From assembly GCF_003854895.1 (NCBI RefSeq), contig NZ_CP033966.1, positions 5,642,001 to 5,706,000 on the forward strand: a DNA stretch of 64,000 nucleotides. Reading direction: 5' to 3'. The DNA comes from Pigmentiphaga sp. H8. Lineage in GTDB: Bacteria > Pseudomonadota > Gammaproteobacteria > Burkholderiales > Burkholderiaceae_B. Made by a program: the position numbers and the translations under genes. Of the stretch, positions 56,135 through 63,386 are shown one piece after another; the first letter of the stretch is position 1; every line of letters begins with the position of its first letter. The notes under the pieces are model-generated. The model searched no databases, was not told the origin of the DNA, and worked only from the letters and a program-made list of their open reading frames with translations.

Positions 56135-56956
56135 TCACTCCGCCTGGCGCGCGGCCTGGAACCAATAGGCGGGGGACCGCCCCTGGTCGGGGCCCAGCAC
56201 CGCGTAGCCGCCGTCCACCGGCAGGTCGGCGCCGGTCACGAAGCCCGCCGCGCCGGAGCACAGGAACAGCACGGCCGCGGCCACGTCCTCGATGTTCCCC
56301 ACCCGCGCCAGCGGGTGGAAGGTGGACGCGACGCGATCGGCCAGCTCGCGGTCTCCGGCCACCTGGGCAACCAGGGCCTCGGACCACGTCCATGCGGGCG
56401 TCACGGCGTTCACGCGTATGCCCTCCGGCGCCAGGTTCACCGCCATGCTGCGGGTCACCTGCAGGATGGCGGCCTTGCACGCGGGATACAGCAGCCGGCC
56501 CAGTTGGCCGACCTTGCCCGCGACGCTGGACAGGTTCACGACGGCCGGATGCTCGGCCCGGCGCAGCAAGGGCACCGCGTGCCCGACCAGCAGCGCCCCG
56601 CTGACCACGTTCACGTTCAGCGAACGCAGCCATTGCTCCCGGGTCGAGGCCAGCCCCGCGTCGTCGTAGATGCAGGCGTTGTTGACCAGGCAGTCGAGCC
56701 GGCCGAACTCGCGATCCAGGCTCTCCACCAGCCGGACCAGATCGCCATCCTCGGCCAGGTTCGTGTGGACGAAGCCGGCCGCCTGGCCGGACCTGGCCTG
56801 CGTGCGCAGCCGGGTGGCCAGCGCCTCGCCGGCCCGGGCGTCGATGTCGGCCACCACCACCGACGCGCCGGCCCGCAGGAACGCCCCGGCGATACCAGCC
56901 CCCAGGCTTCTTGCGCCGCCCGTCACCAGGGCGACCTTGCCATGCAGGTCGTTCAT
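56135..56956 (-). CDS. Short-chain dehydrogenase/reductase (SDR)
   Basis: 273 residues. Cofactor loop TGGARSLGAGIAGAF, VVVADIDARAG with Asp favouring NAD, NNACIYDD, the Ser in VVNLSSVAGKVG, and Y-x3-K in LYPACKAAILQV. The C-terminal end GFVTGADLPVDGGYAVLG is standard. Start ATG 56956 has AGGAGG 8 bases upstream. In a ring-hydroxylating dioxygenase operon the likely job is oxidation of a cis-dihydrodiol or a hydroxy-acid intermediate with NAD. Last gene of the minus operon; converges with the AraC gene (17 bases). Confidence 0.9.
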   Translation of the reverse strand: MNDLHGKVALVTGGARSLGAGIAGAFLRAGASVVVADIDARAGEALATRLRTQARSGQAAGFVHTNLAEDGDLVRLVESLDREFGRLDCLVNNACIYDDAGLASTREQWLRSLNVNVVSGALLVGHAVPLLRRAEHPAVVNLSSVAGKVGQLGRLLYPACKAAILQVTRSMAVNLAPEGIRVNAVTPAWTWSEALVAQVAGDRELADRVASTFHPLARVGNIEDVAAAVLFLCSGAAGFVTGADLPVDGGYAVLGPDQGRSPAYWFQAARQAE

Positions 56957-56970
56957 CGCGCCTTCCTCCT

Positions 56971-57576
56971 TCATGCTTCGGCCAGCTTCTGGATCTCGTC
57001 CAGCCGGCACACCTCGGCCAGCAGCCGCAGGTTGTGCAGCGCGGCCGCGTGCACCGCCTGGCTGGCCGCGCCGCAAGCGTCCTCGACCACGGCCGACTGC
57101 CAGCCCAGGTCGGTCGCGTGCCGGACGGTGTGCTCCACCACCGAGTTGGTCGCCACCCCGCCCACGAGCAGCAGCGAGGGCCGCATCGCATCGAGCATCG
57201 GCTCCAGGCCGGAGCGGAAGAATGCATTGATGCGGTTGTGCGTCACCACCGGTTCGCCCGGCATGGGCGCGAGCTCCTCCAGGAATTCCGCGCCCCAGCT
57301 CCCGTCGGCCATGACCGCCTGCGCCACCACCGTCCTGAAGATGGCGCAGTTCTGCGTCACGTCGGAAAAATCCGGGCGATAGGCGATGCGCACGTGCACC
57401 ACCGGCCACCGCCTCCGGCGCCCCAGCGCCAGCAGGCCGCGCGCGCCGCGCACCACGGCCGGCTGCGCGGCGCCGTCGCCGGCCACGCCGAAGGCGAACC
57501 TGCCATCCGGGTGCAGGACCTCGTTCTGGTAGTGCAGCGCCAGGACGACGGGGCGCGAGAAATCGAGAGACGTCAC
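56971..57576 (-). CDS. Isochorismatase-fold protein lacking all three catalytic residues
   Basis: 201 residues, normal length and fold pattern for the cysteine-hydrolase/isochorismatase superfamily. The Asp position reads LALHYQNEVL (His for Asp), the Lys position VVTHNRINAFF (His for Lys) and the Cys position GGVATNSVVEHTVRHA (Val for Cys). The remaining scaffold (the cis-peptide GVATN, A-F-F, E-D-A) is intact, so it is not a decaying gene. It may bind a ligand or use a different chemistry, perhaps through the two histidines. The GTG start at 57576 overlaps the beta-subunit stop by 4 bases. Fourth gene of the dioxygenase operon. Confidence 0.82.
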   Translation of the reverse strand: MTSLDFSRPVVLALHYQNEVLHPDGRFAFGVAGDGAAQPAVVRGARGLLALGRRRRWPVVHVRIAYRPDFSDVTQNCAIFRTVVAQAVMADGSWGAEFLEELAPMPGEPVVTHNRINAFFRSGLEPMLDAMRPSLLLVGGVATNSVVEHTVRHATDLGWQSAVVEDACGAASQAVHAAALHNLRLLAEVCRLDEIQKLAEA

Positions 57577-58088
57577 AGGAACACCTGGAGGTTCTCGTGG
57601 ATCGCGTCGCAGTTGACCAGGTCCACCCGTTTCATCTCGATCCGGAACGACCCGGCCGCGGCGGGATCCTCGCGCAGCGTATGCGTATAGCTGCCGCCGA
57701 ACGCGCGCGGGTTGTCGGCCCGCCATTCAAGCATCTGGAACGACGAGCGGACCACGATCGTCCCGGGGCCCGGGTCGGTAACCGATACGTTGCCTATCGT
57801 CCTCGCCCCATGCGTCGGCGGCTGCTGCGACCAGTTCCGGTGGTTGGCCAGCCGGCGCGCGCGCACGCTGCGCAGCAGCGCGTCCTCGTGGAACAGCGAA
57901 ACCTGGGTCCGGGCGTCCTGCTGGCCGCGCATGCGCGGGACCCAGTACATGCCCGTGGGGGTGAACAGCCGCAGCCACTCGTCCCAGGCATTGGCGTCGA
58001 GCAGCCGCGCCTCCAGGAACAGGAACTGCTCGACCCGATGCTTGAGCCGGATCGCCTCGTCCATTTCCACCGCGCCGATCCCGTTCAT
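57573..58088 (-). CDS. Aromatic ring-hydroxylating dioxygenase, beta subunit
   Basis: 171 residues of the small-subunit NTF2-like fold. FLFLEARLLDANAWDEWLRL, MYWVPRMRGQQDARTQVSLF, LRSVRARRLANHRNWSQQPP, TIGNVSVTDPGPGTIVVRSS and the C-terminal RIEMKRVDLVNCDAIHENLQ are the usual conserved stretches. The beta subunit is structural, forming an alpha3-beta3 complex with the alpha subunit encoded directly upstream. ATG 58088 overlaps the alpha stop by 4 bases (ATGA). No ferredoxin or reductase gene follows. Confidence 0.92.
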   Translation of the reverse strand: MNGIGAVEMDEAIRLKHRVEQFLFLEARLLDANAWDEWLRLFTPTGMYWVPRMRGQQDARTQVSLFHEDALLRSVRARRLANHRNWSQQPPTHGARTIGNVSVTDPGPGTIVVRSSFQMLEWRADNPRAFGGSYTHTLREDPAAAGSFRIEMKRVDLVNCDAIHENLQVFL

Positions 58089-59416
58089 GCCGCCTCCCCG
58101 CATCCTGTCCCGCCCTCGGTCATCAAGGCCTTCCAGGCCGCGAACTGGTTGCGTATGGGCAGCTCGCTCGTGCCGTTGACCGCGACCTTCCCGCCCGGGA
58201 TGTCCCGGTCGGTACCGCAGTAGCGGTGCATGCTGACCCAGTCCCCGCCGTCGAGCCGGTTGCCTTTCTGCACCCGGGTGTACAGCTCCACGTCGTCGGG
58301 CATCACGTTGGACGACGGGGAGTTGATGGTATTGGCGTAGGTGACGGCGCGTTCGAACACGGCCTCGGGCGCCCCCTTGAGCCGGAAGGTAATGATCTCG
58401 ACCATGGTGCGATCGACCGCGACGGGCCGGATGACGCGGAACTGCTGGAACACCGTATGGGGCGACCCGCTGCCGTAGATGATGGTGTTGTGCAGGTTCA
58501 TGCCCAGTATTTCCCGGGCCCGCGCCTCGCCCACCGCGGCGGCCAGGCTTTCGTGGTGGGCGCGGCTGGTCGGATCCCGGTCCGTGCCGCCGGGATCGAA
58601 GATCCCTTCCATGTAGCCGTGCCCATGGTCGAAGGCGTGCACCGCGAGTTTTTCCCAGAACTGATAGGGCTCGCCGTTGCCCGCCATGATGTGCAGCACG
58701 AACGGCATGTCCTGGCCGGCCATCGAAGCCTCGTACTCGTCCCGGGCCGCGACGACGGAAGACTCGTGCGTGACGGCGGCATGCATGGTGTCGTGCAGAT
58801 TCTCGTAGAAGATCTTCCAGTTGGAGTTCTGCCAGACGCGGAACACGCCGCCGGCCACCTCCACCTCGCCCACGGGGGAACGATCGCACAGGTTGTCGAT
58901 CGCTGCCTTGGCGCCGCCCAGGAAATCCACCAGGTCATCGCCGCCCTCGGACAGGCTGGCGAAGACGAAGCCCCGATAGCTGGCCACGCGGGCAACGCGC
59001 CGCAGCCAGAACGCCTCGTCGGCGGGATCGAAGGCCGTGCCTTCGTAGCCGGCCCGCAGCGGCGCCGACAGCATCGGGCCGTGGAGCCGGAACGTCCAGG
59101 CGTGGTAGGGGCAGCGAAAGTGCCGGTCCACGTGCCCGTCTCCTGGCGGCACGATCTGCGCCCCCTTGTGCGGACAGCGGTTGTACAGCACATGGGGTTT
59201 GCCGTCCGCCGCCCGGACCAGGATCACGTCCTGCCTGCCGATGCGGCTCGTCACGTAGTCGCCGGTTTGCGGGATCTGGCTTTCGTGCCCGACGTAGACC
59301 CACACGCGGCCGTAGATGCGCTCCATCTCCAGGTCGAATATGCCGGGGTCCACGTAGACCGCGCGGTGCACCTTGTCCGGCTTCACCATGTCCGCCAATT
59401 GTTCGTTCGTGTACAA
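58085..59416 (-). CDS. Aromatic ring-hydroxylating dioxygenase, alpha subunit
   Basis: 443 residues. Rieske centre C81-P-H83 (NRCPHKGAQIVPPG) and C102-P-Y-H105 (RCPYHAWTFR). The catalytic region is SNWKIFYENLHDTMHAAVTHESS, giving N..E..D..H....H for the mononuclear iron. Length and motifs place it in the benzoate/salicylate/naphthalene-type alpha-beta oxygenases. The start is uncertain: AGGAGG is 5 bases before a TTG at 59416 and 2 before a GTG at 59419, and I used the TTG. Oxygenase complex in the cytoplasm; needs an external reductase and ferredoxin, not found in the window. Confidence 0.9.
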   Translation of the reverse strand: MYTNEQLADMVKPDKVHRAVYVDPGIFDLEMERIYGRVWVYVGHESQIPQTGDYVTSRIGRQDVILVRAADGKPHVLYNRCPHKGAQIVPPGDGHVDRHFRCPYHAWTFRLHGPMLSAPLRAGYEGTAFDPADEAFWLRRVARVASYRGFVFASLSEGGDDLVDFLGGAKAAIDNLCDRSPVGEVEVAGGVFRVWQNSNWKIFYENLHDTMHAAVTHESSVVAARDEYEASMAGQDMPFVLHIMAGNGEPYQFWEKLAVHAFDHGHGYMEGIFDPGGTDRDPTSRAHHESLAAAVGEARAREILGMNLHNTIIYGSGSPHTVFQQFRVIRPVAVDRTMVEIITFRLKGAPEAVFERAVTYANTINSPSSNVMPDDVELYTRVQKGNRLDGGDWVSMHRYCGTDRDIPGGKVAVNGTSELPIRNQFAAWKALMTEGGTGCGEAA

Positions 59417-59443
59417 CACAACCTCCTTACGCAAGGATCCCTG

Positions 59444-60676
59444 TCAGTCCATCCCTTCGCTACGCGCCCAGGACCGCATCAGGACGTTCGACGGCAGGCT
59501 TTCATCCAGCAGCTTCGCCGCCGTTTCCCGGCCCGCCACGGGCAGGCCCGCGGGATCCAGCACGCCGATCTGCACCAGCACCGACGCCTGGTCCCAGTAG
59601 ATGTGTTCGTGGCAGAGCTTGTCGCCGCGGAACTTGACGACCGCGACCAGCGGGATCTCCACACGGCGGCCGGTGGGCGCGATCCCGGGCAGCATCCATT
59701 CGATCTCTTCGTCGTGGGTGAAGCAGAACAGCTGCTCGTCCACGATCTGGGTCGCTCCCACGGTGCGCGAGATGGGAATGAGCCGGGTGTCCCGGGGCGT
59801 GGACGGGATGAAATGGTGCTTGTAGAAGCGGTAGAGCTGACGGGCGCCGACGCCGCCGGTCAGGGTGGGGATATGGTTGACGTAGGGCTCGGCCACCATG
59901 GTGCGCATGGTTTCGGCCGCGTCGCGCACGTCGAACTCCAGCTCGGTGTGGCGATCCCACAGCGACGACAGGTCGTAGCGGGGCCCGATGTGCTCATGCA
60001 GGAAGGCGATCGTGCGCTCGTAGCTGACCAGGGCCGCGGGCTTGCGATAGAGCGCGCTGCCCTGGCGGGCGAAGGCGTGGTCGGCGTCCGGATAGCGGTG
60101 CACCCGGGCATCCGGCGATCCGGCCAGGTGCGCGGCGATGCGCGCCACGGTCTCGGGCGGACAGTAGCGGTCGGCGTCGCCGAAATGCAGCATGAGCGGC
60201 CGCGCCGGCGGATGGTCCAGGTGCGCCTCGATGCCCACGCCGTAGAAACCCGCGGCGCAGTCGACCAGCGCCCCGGCGGCGGCCAGATAGGCCAGCCGCC
60301 CGCCCAGGCAGTAGCCCACCGCCGCCACCTGCCCCGTCGTGGCGGGCGATTCCCGCAGTATCCGCGCGGCCAGCGCGACGTCGGCCAGGCCGACGCCCAC
60401 GTCGAATCGTTCCAGCAGCGCGAAAGCCTGGGCGTGGTCCTCTTCGCCGTAGCCCAGGTCGACTCCCGGCCGGATCTGCGAGAACAGGTCCGGAACCAGC
60501 ACCACGTATCCCTCTTCGGCATAGCGCTCGGCCAGCTTGCGCATCGTCTCGTTGATGCCGAAGATCTCATGGCACAGCACCAGCCCGGGGCCGTGGCCGG
60601 AGGCCGGCATCGCGCAATACCCCGACGTCGCCGATCCGTCCTGGCGGGTCATGGGAATCGTGGTCTGGTGCTTCAT
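59444..60676 (-). CDS. Dienelactone hydrolase-SnoaL-like (NTF2) fusion protein
   Basis: 410 residues in two domains. Residues ~1-235 are a dienelactone hydrolase: E37 (LVLCHEIFGIN), C123 in AAVGYCLGGRLAYL as nucleophile, Asp at LHFGDADRYCP and H200 in YPDADHAFARQGS. Residues ~240-410 form an NTF2/SnoaL-like barrel (LSSLWDRHTELEFDVRDAAE to the FTHDEEIEWMLPGI stretch). Dienelactone hydrolases are normally ~240 residues without such a tail. It could open a lactone formed after ring cleavage, with the second domain as isomerase or binding module. First gene of the dioxygenase operon, 27 bases before alpha. Confidence 0.88.
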   Translation of the reverse strand: MKHQTTIPMTRQDGSATSGYCAMPASGHGPGLVLCHEIFGINETMRKLAERYAEEGYVVLVPDLFSQIRPGVDLGYGEEDHAQAFALLERFDVGVGLADVALAARILRESPATTGQVAAVGYCLGGRLAYLAAAGALVDCAAGFYGVGIEAHLDHPPARPLMLHFGDADRYCPPETVARIAAHLAGSPDARVHRYPDADHAFARQGSALYRKPAALVSYERTIAFLHEHIGPRYDLSSLWDRHTELEFDVRDAAETMRTMVAEPYVNHIPTLTGGVGARQLYRFYKHHFIPSTPRDTRLIPISRTVGATQIVDEQLFCFTHDEEIEWMLPGIAPTGRRVEIPLVAVVKFRGDKLCHEHIYWDQASVLVQIGVLDPAGLPVAGRETAAKLLDESLPSNVLMRSWARSEGMD

Positions 60677-60735
60677 GGGGCCGCCTCGCTTGATGCCGAT
60701 GCCGAACTATAGGCAGCGGCCCCCGGGCCGGTCTC

Positions 60736-60783
60736 GCCGCTTCAGGCCACGGATATCCGAAGCTCGCCACGATCTGAAGCGGC
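60736..60783. other. Large inverted repeat with nested palindrome after the PKD lipoprotein gene
   Basis: GCCGCTTCAG (60736-60745) and CTGAAGCGGC (60774-60783) are perfect 10-bp arms; the 28-base interval contains the 10-bp palindrome CGGATATCCG (60750-60759). It starts 7 bases after the stop of the PKD lipoprotein gene on the minus strand, so it may end that transcript, although no T-run follows. It is also upstream of the dioxygenase operon and could hold a regulator site. Confidence 0.45.
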
Positions 60784-60789
60784 CCCCCT

Positions 60790-63351
60790 TCAATAATTGT
60801 TGTTGTAGTTGTTCGTCGGGTTGTAGCTGAACGTCCACCCGTCCTTCCCGGCGACGCGGAAGGACCACGTCATGCCGTCCCGGCCGGTGACCAGCCCGCC
60901 GGCTCCAGGCGGCGTTGCCGTGATGGGCCACACCAGCTGGAACTCCACGCTTTCGCCGCGGCGGATGACCTGGTTATCGGCCAGGCCCACGAACTTCGGC
61001 GTCTCGGTGCCCCCGGCGTCGACCGCCCGCAGGTCGGCGATGGCGTAGTCGCCCCCATAGGCCGTCAACCGGAAGGTCTTGACCACCAGGTCGCCGCGGA
61101 AGCTGTCCAGCCCCAATGCGCCCGGCAAGGTGGGGCCGAAGCCGTCGAACGGGAAGAGCCGCTGGAAGGCCTTGGCGTCCGCGTCCTGCCTGTTGACCAG
61201 CATCTGGTCGTCGTTGGACCACTGGTGGTGCGTGCGCAGGTCTTCCAGCAGCAGGCTGGGGTAGTTCGCGCGGGCGGCCGCGTACAGGTCCAGGGTGTAC
61301 GGACCGGCGATGTCGATGCCGTCGCTGATGGCCAACTGCACCTGATACTTGCCGGCCGTCATCGGCGCCAGCCCCAGGCGGTTGCACGACCATTGCCGCA
61401 GGGCCAGCCCCGCATTCATCCAGTCCTCGAACGCGATCACCGAAGCGCCGGGATAATTGCCGGCGTTGGCGGCGCAGAAGTAATTCGCCAGCGGCATGGC
61501 GAAACGCGCATCGGCGGGCAACTGCGGCAGCGTCCACAGGTAGGTGATCGCATCGCCGTCCGGATCATAGCCGTTGGGCTCGAGCAGGAATGAATTCCAT
61601 TGCATGAACTCGCCCGCGCTCCACGGGTTGGCGGCCATGAACTCGCCCAGCACCATCGGCTGCTCCGCGCTGTAGTTCGCCGTCGCCAGGATCGCGCTGT
61701 TGGCGTTGCCCAGGAACTCCTTGGCTACCAGGCGCGCGATCGGGGGCTGGTTCCGCGTCCGCGCCACCACCGTGAGCTCGACCGGGTTGACCGAAATGCC
61801 GTCCGAGCTGGGAAAGCCGTGTTCGTCGGTCACCAGCAGGCTGAACAGATAGGGTCCGGCCTTGTCGGCCACGAAGCTGGCGTTGACCGCATTGGCGTTG
61901 CCCAGCGTCGCCGCGCTGCCGTCGGGGCGATCGAGCAGGGTCCACTGGTAGGCCAGGCGGTTGCCGTCCGGATCGGTGCTGTCCTCGCCGGTCAGCGTGA
62001 CGGTGCCGCCCACGCCCACCGAGTTGCCCGCGCCCGCCACCTTGGCGATGGCGCGCGGCGGGCGGTTGGCGCCATTGACGACGGTATAGGCCTGGGTGAC
62101 CGCGTCGCTCCATGCGCCGTGCGAGTCCTGGACGCGCAATTGCACCAGGTAGTTGCCATAGTGCGTACCGACGAACGAAGTGCCTTTCCAGTTGGCGGCG
62201 CGATCGAAGCCCTCGGGCGCCGACAGCAGCGTCCACTCGCGCGCGGCGTAGGCGATCATGCCGTCGTCGGCATCGATCGAATAGGCGCCGGTCAGGCTGA
62301 TGGCAGTGCCCCGCTCGGCCTCGAAGGTCTTGCCGAACGGCGCCGTGATGACGGCGATCGGCTTGGCGTTCGGCGCGCCGGCCGGCGGAGCGACCTGCAC
62401 GGTAAGGGTGGCCGGGCTCAGGCTGGTCGACTGGCCGTCGAACAGGCTCAGGTTGATCCGGTAGGTGCCGGCGAAATCCGGCACGAACGAGGCCCGCACG
62501 CTCGAGACATCGTCGATCACGGCCCGCGAGCCATAGGGCCGGGACGCGAAGCGCCAGCGGTATTGCAGGGCATCGCCATCGGCGTCGGTACTGGCGCTGC
62601 CGTCCAGCGCGACGCGCGTGCCGCGCACGGCGCCGGCGATGTCGCTGCCGGCGTTCGGTACCGGCCGGGAGTTGGCCACGCCTATGGTGACCGTCGTCGT
62701 GGCAGACGCGCTGACGCGGCTGCCGTAGGACACCGTCAACACGGCGCGATAGATGCCGATCTTGTCGGCCACGAAGCGCGGCTGCGCGATCCTGGAATCG
62801 TCCAGCGCCGCCTTGCTGCCCTCGGGCTTCTCGGCCAGGGTCCATGCATAGGCGAGCCCCGCGCTGCTGCCGCCCTCGGGAGGCAGGCTGGCCGAGCCGT
62901 CGAGCTGCACGGTGGAGGCCAACAACTGGCTGATCTGGGGCGTCACCACCGCCACCGGGTCGACGCTGGTGGCGCGCAGGTCGAGCAGCGCCGGCGCGCT
63001 GCGTGCCTTGCCGTCGTCGACGACCAGGCTGATCCGGTAGGCGCCCGCCCTGTCGGGCGTGAAGACGGGCTGCGCGGCCCGCTCGTCGGACAGCATGGCG
63101 GTACTGCCGTCCGGCCGCTGGTCGATGCTCCACAGATAGGCCAGGTTGCCGCCGTTGGGCGTCGAGCTGGCCGACCCGTCCAGCATGACGGCCTGGCCTG
63201 CAGGAACGCTGGTGGCATCGGCCCGGGCCACGGCGGTGGGCCGGTCGGCCGGCGTGGCGGTGCCGCCATCGTCGCCGCCGCCACCGCCTCCGCACGAGGC
63301 CATCAGCAGCGATGCGCCGACGCCCAGCAGAAGATTGCGGAAAAGAATCAT
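60790..63351 (-). CDS. Lipoprotein with six PKD/Ig-like repeats
   Basis: 853 residues. The signal ends in a lipobox (LLMASC, Cys20), then a Gly/Asp linker. Six PKD-type repeats follow, each with a L-D/T-G-x-x-S start and a ...Y-x-W...G-x-Y-x-x-x-L...D-x-G end; the clearest are LDGSAS at about 50, 143 and 238. The last ~180 residues (from the FDRxFPFDGFGP-like part) are different, and the protein ends in an Asn/Tyr-rich tail (YNPTNNYNNNY). Probably an outer-membrane lipoprotein facing outward, binding a polymer or substrate. It lies 35 bases after the TonB receptor gene, suggesting a surface uptake pair. Confidence 0.85.
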   Translation of the reverse strand: MILFRNLLLGVGASLLMASCGGGGGGDDGGTATPADRPTAVARADATSVPAGQAVMLDGSASSTPNGGNLAYLWSIDQRPDGSTAMLSDERAAQPVFTPDRAGAYRISLVVDDGKARSAPALLDLRATSVDPVAVVTPQISQLLASTVQLDGSASLPPEGGSSAGLAYAWTLAEKPEGSKAALDDSRIAQPRFVADKIGIYRAVLTVSYGSRVSASATTTVTIGVANSRPVPNAGSDIAGAVRGTRVALDGSASTDADGDALQYRWRFASRPYGSRAVIDDVSSVRASFVPDFAGTYRINLSLFDGQSTSLSPATLTVQVAPPAGAPNAKPIAVITAPFGKTFEAERGTAISLTGAYSIDADDGMIAYAAREWTLLSAPEGFDRAANWKGTSFVGTHYGNYLVQLRVQDSHGAWSDAVTQAYTVVNGANRPPRAIAKVAGAGNSVGVGGTVTLTGEDSTDPDGNRLAYQWTLLDRPDGSAATLGNANAVNASFVADKAGPYLFSLLVTDEHGFPSSDGISVNPVELTVVARTRNQPPIARLVAKEFLGNANSAILATANYSAEQPMVLGEFMAANPWSAGEFMQWNSFLLEPNGYDPDGDAITYLWTLPQLPADARFAMPLANYFCAANAGNYPGASVIAFEDWMNAGLALRQWSCNRLGLAPMTAGKYQVQLAISDGIDIAGPYTLDLYAAARANYPSLLLEDLRTHHQWSNDDQMLVNRQDADAKAFQRLFPFDGFGPTLPGALGLDSFRGDLVVKTFRLTAYGGDYAIADLRAVDAGGTETPKFVGLADNQVIRRGESVEFQLVWPITATPPGAGGLVTGRDGMTWSFRVAGKDGWTFSYNPTNNYNNNY

Positions 63352-63386
63352 GACAAGGTTTTCCTTTTTTAAGGAACAGCGTGAAA

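Noticed and set aside
56971..57576. Pseudogene status for the isochorismatase-like gene
   Set aside because: The frame is intact, coupled by GTGA overlap to the beta subunit, and the fold pattern is kept; only catalytic residues are changed.
58226..60712. An 828-codon open frame on the plus strand opposite the dioxygenase alpha and DLH fusion genes
   Set aside because: The minus strand encodes intact Rieske and DLH active sites over the same bases; the plus product has no recognisable domain.
60736..60783. Rho-independent terminator after the PKD lipoprotein gene
   Set aside because: The inverted repeat is strong, but the interval is long (28 bases) and no T-run follows on the minus strand, so it is listed only as a structured element.
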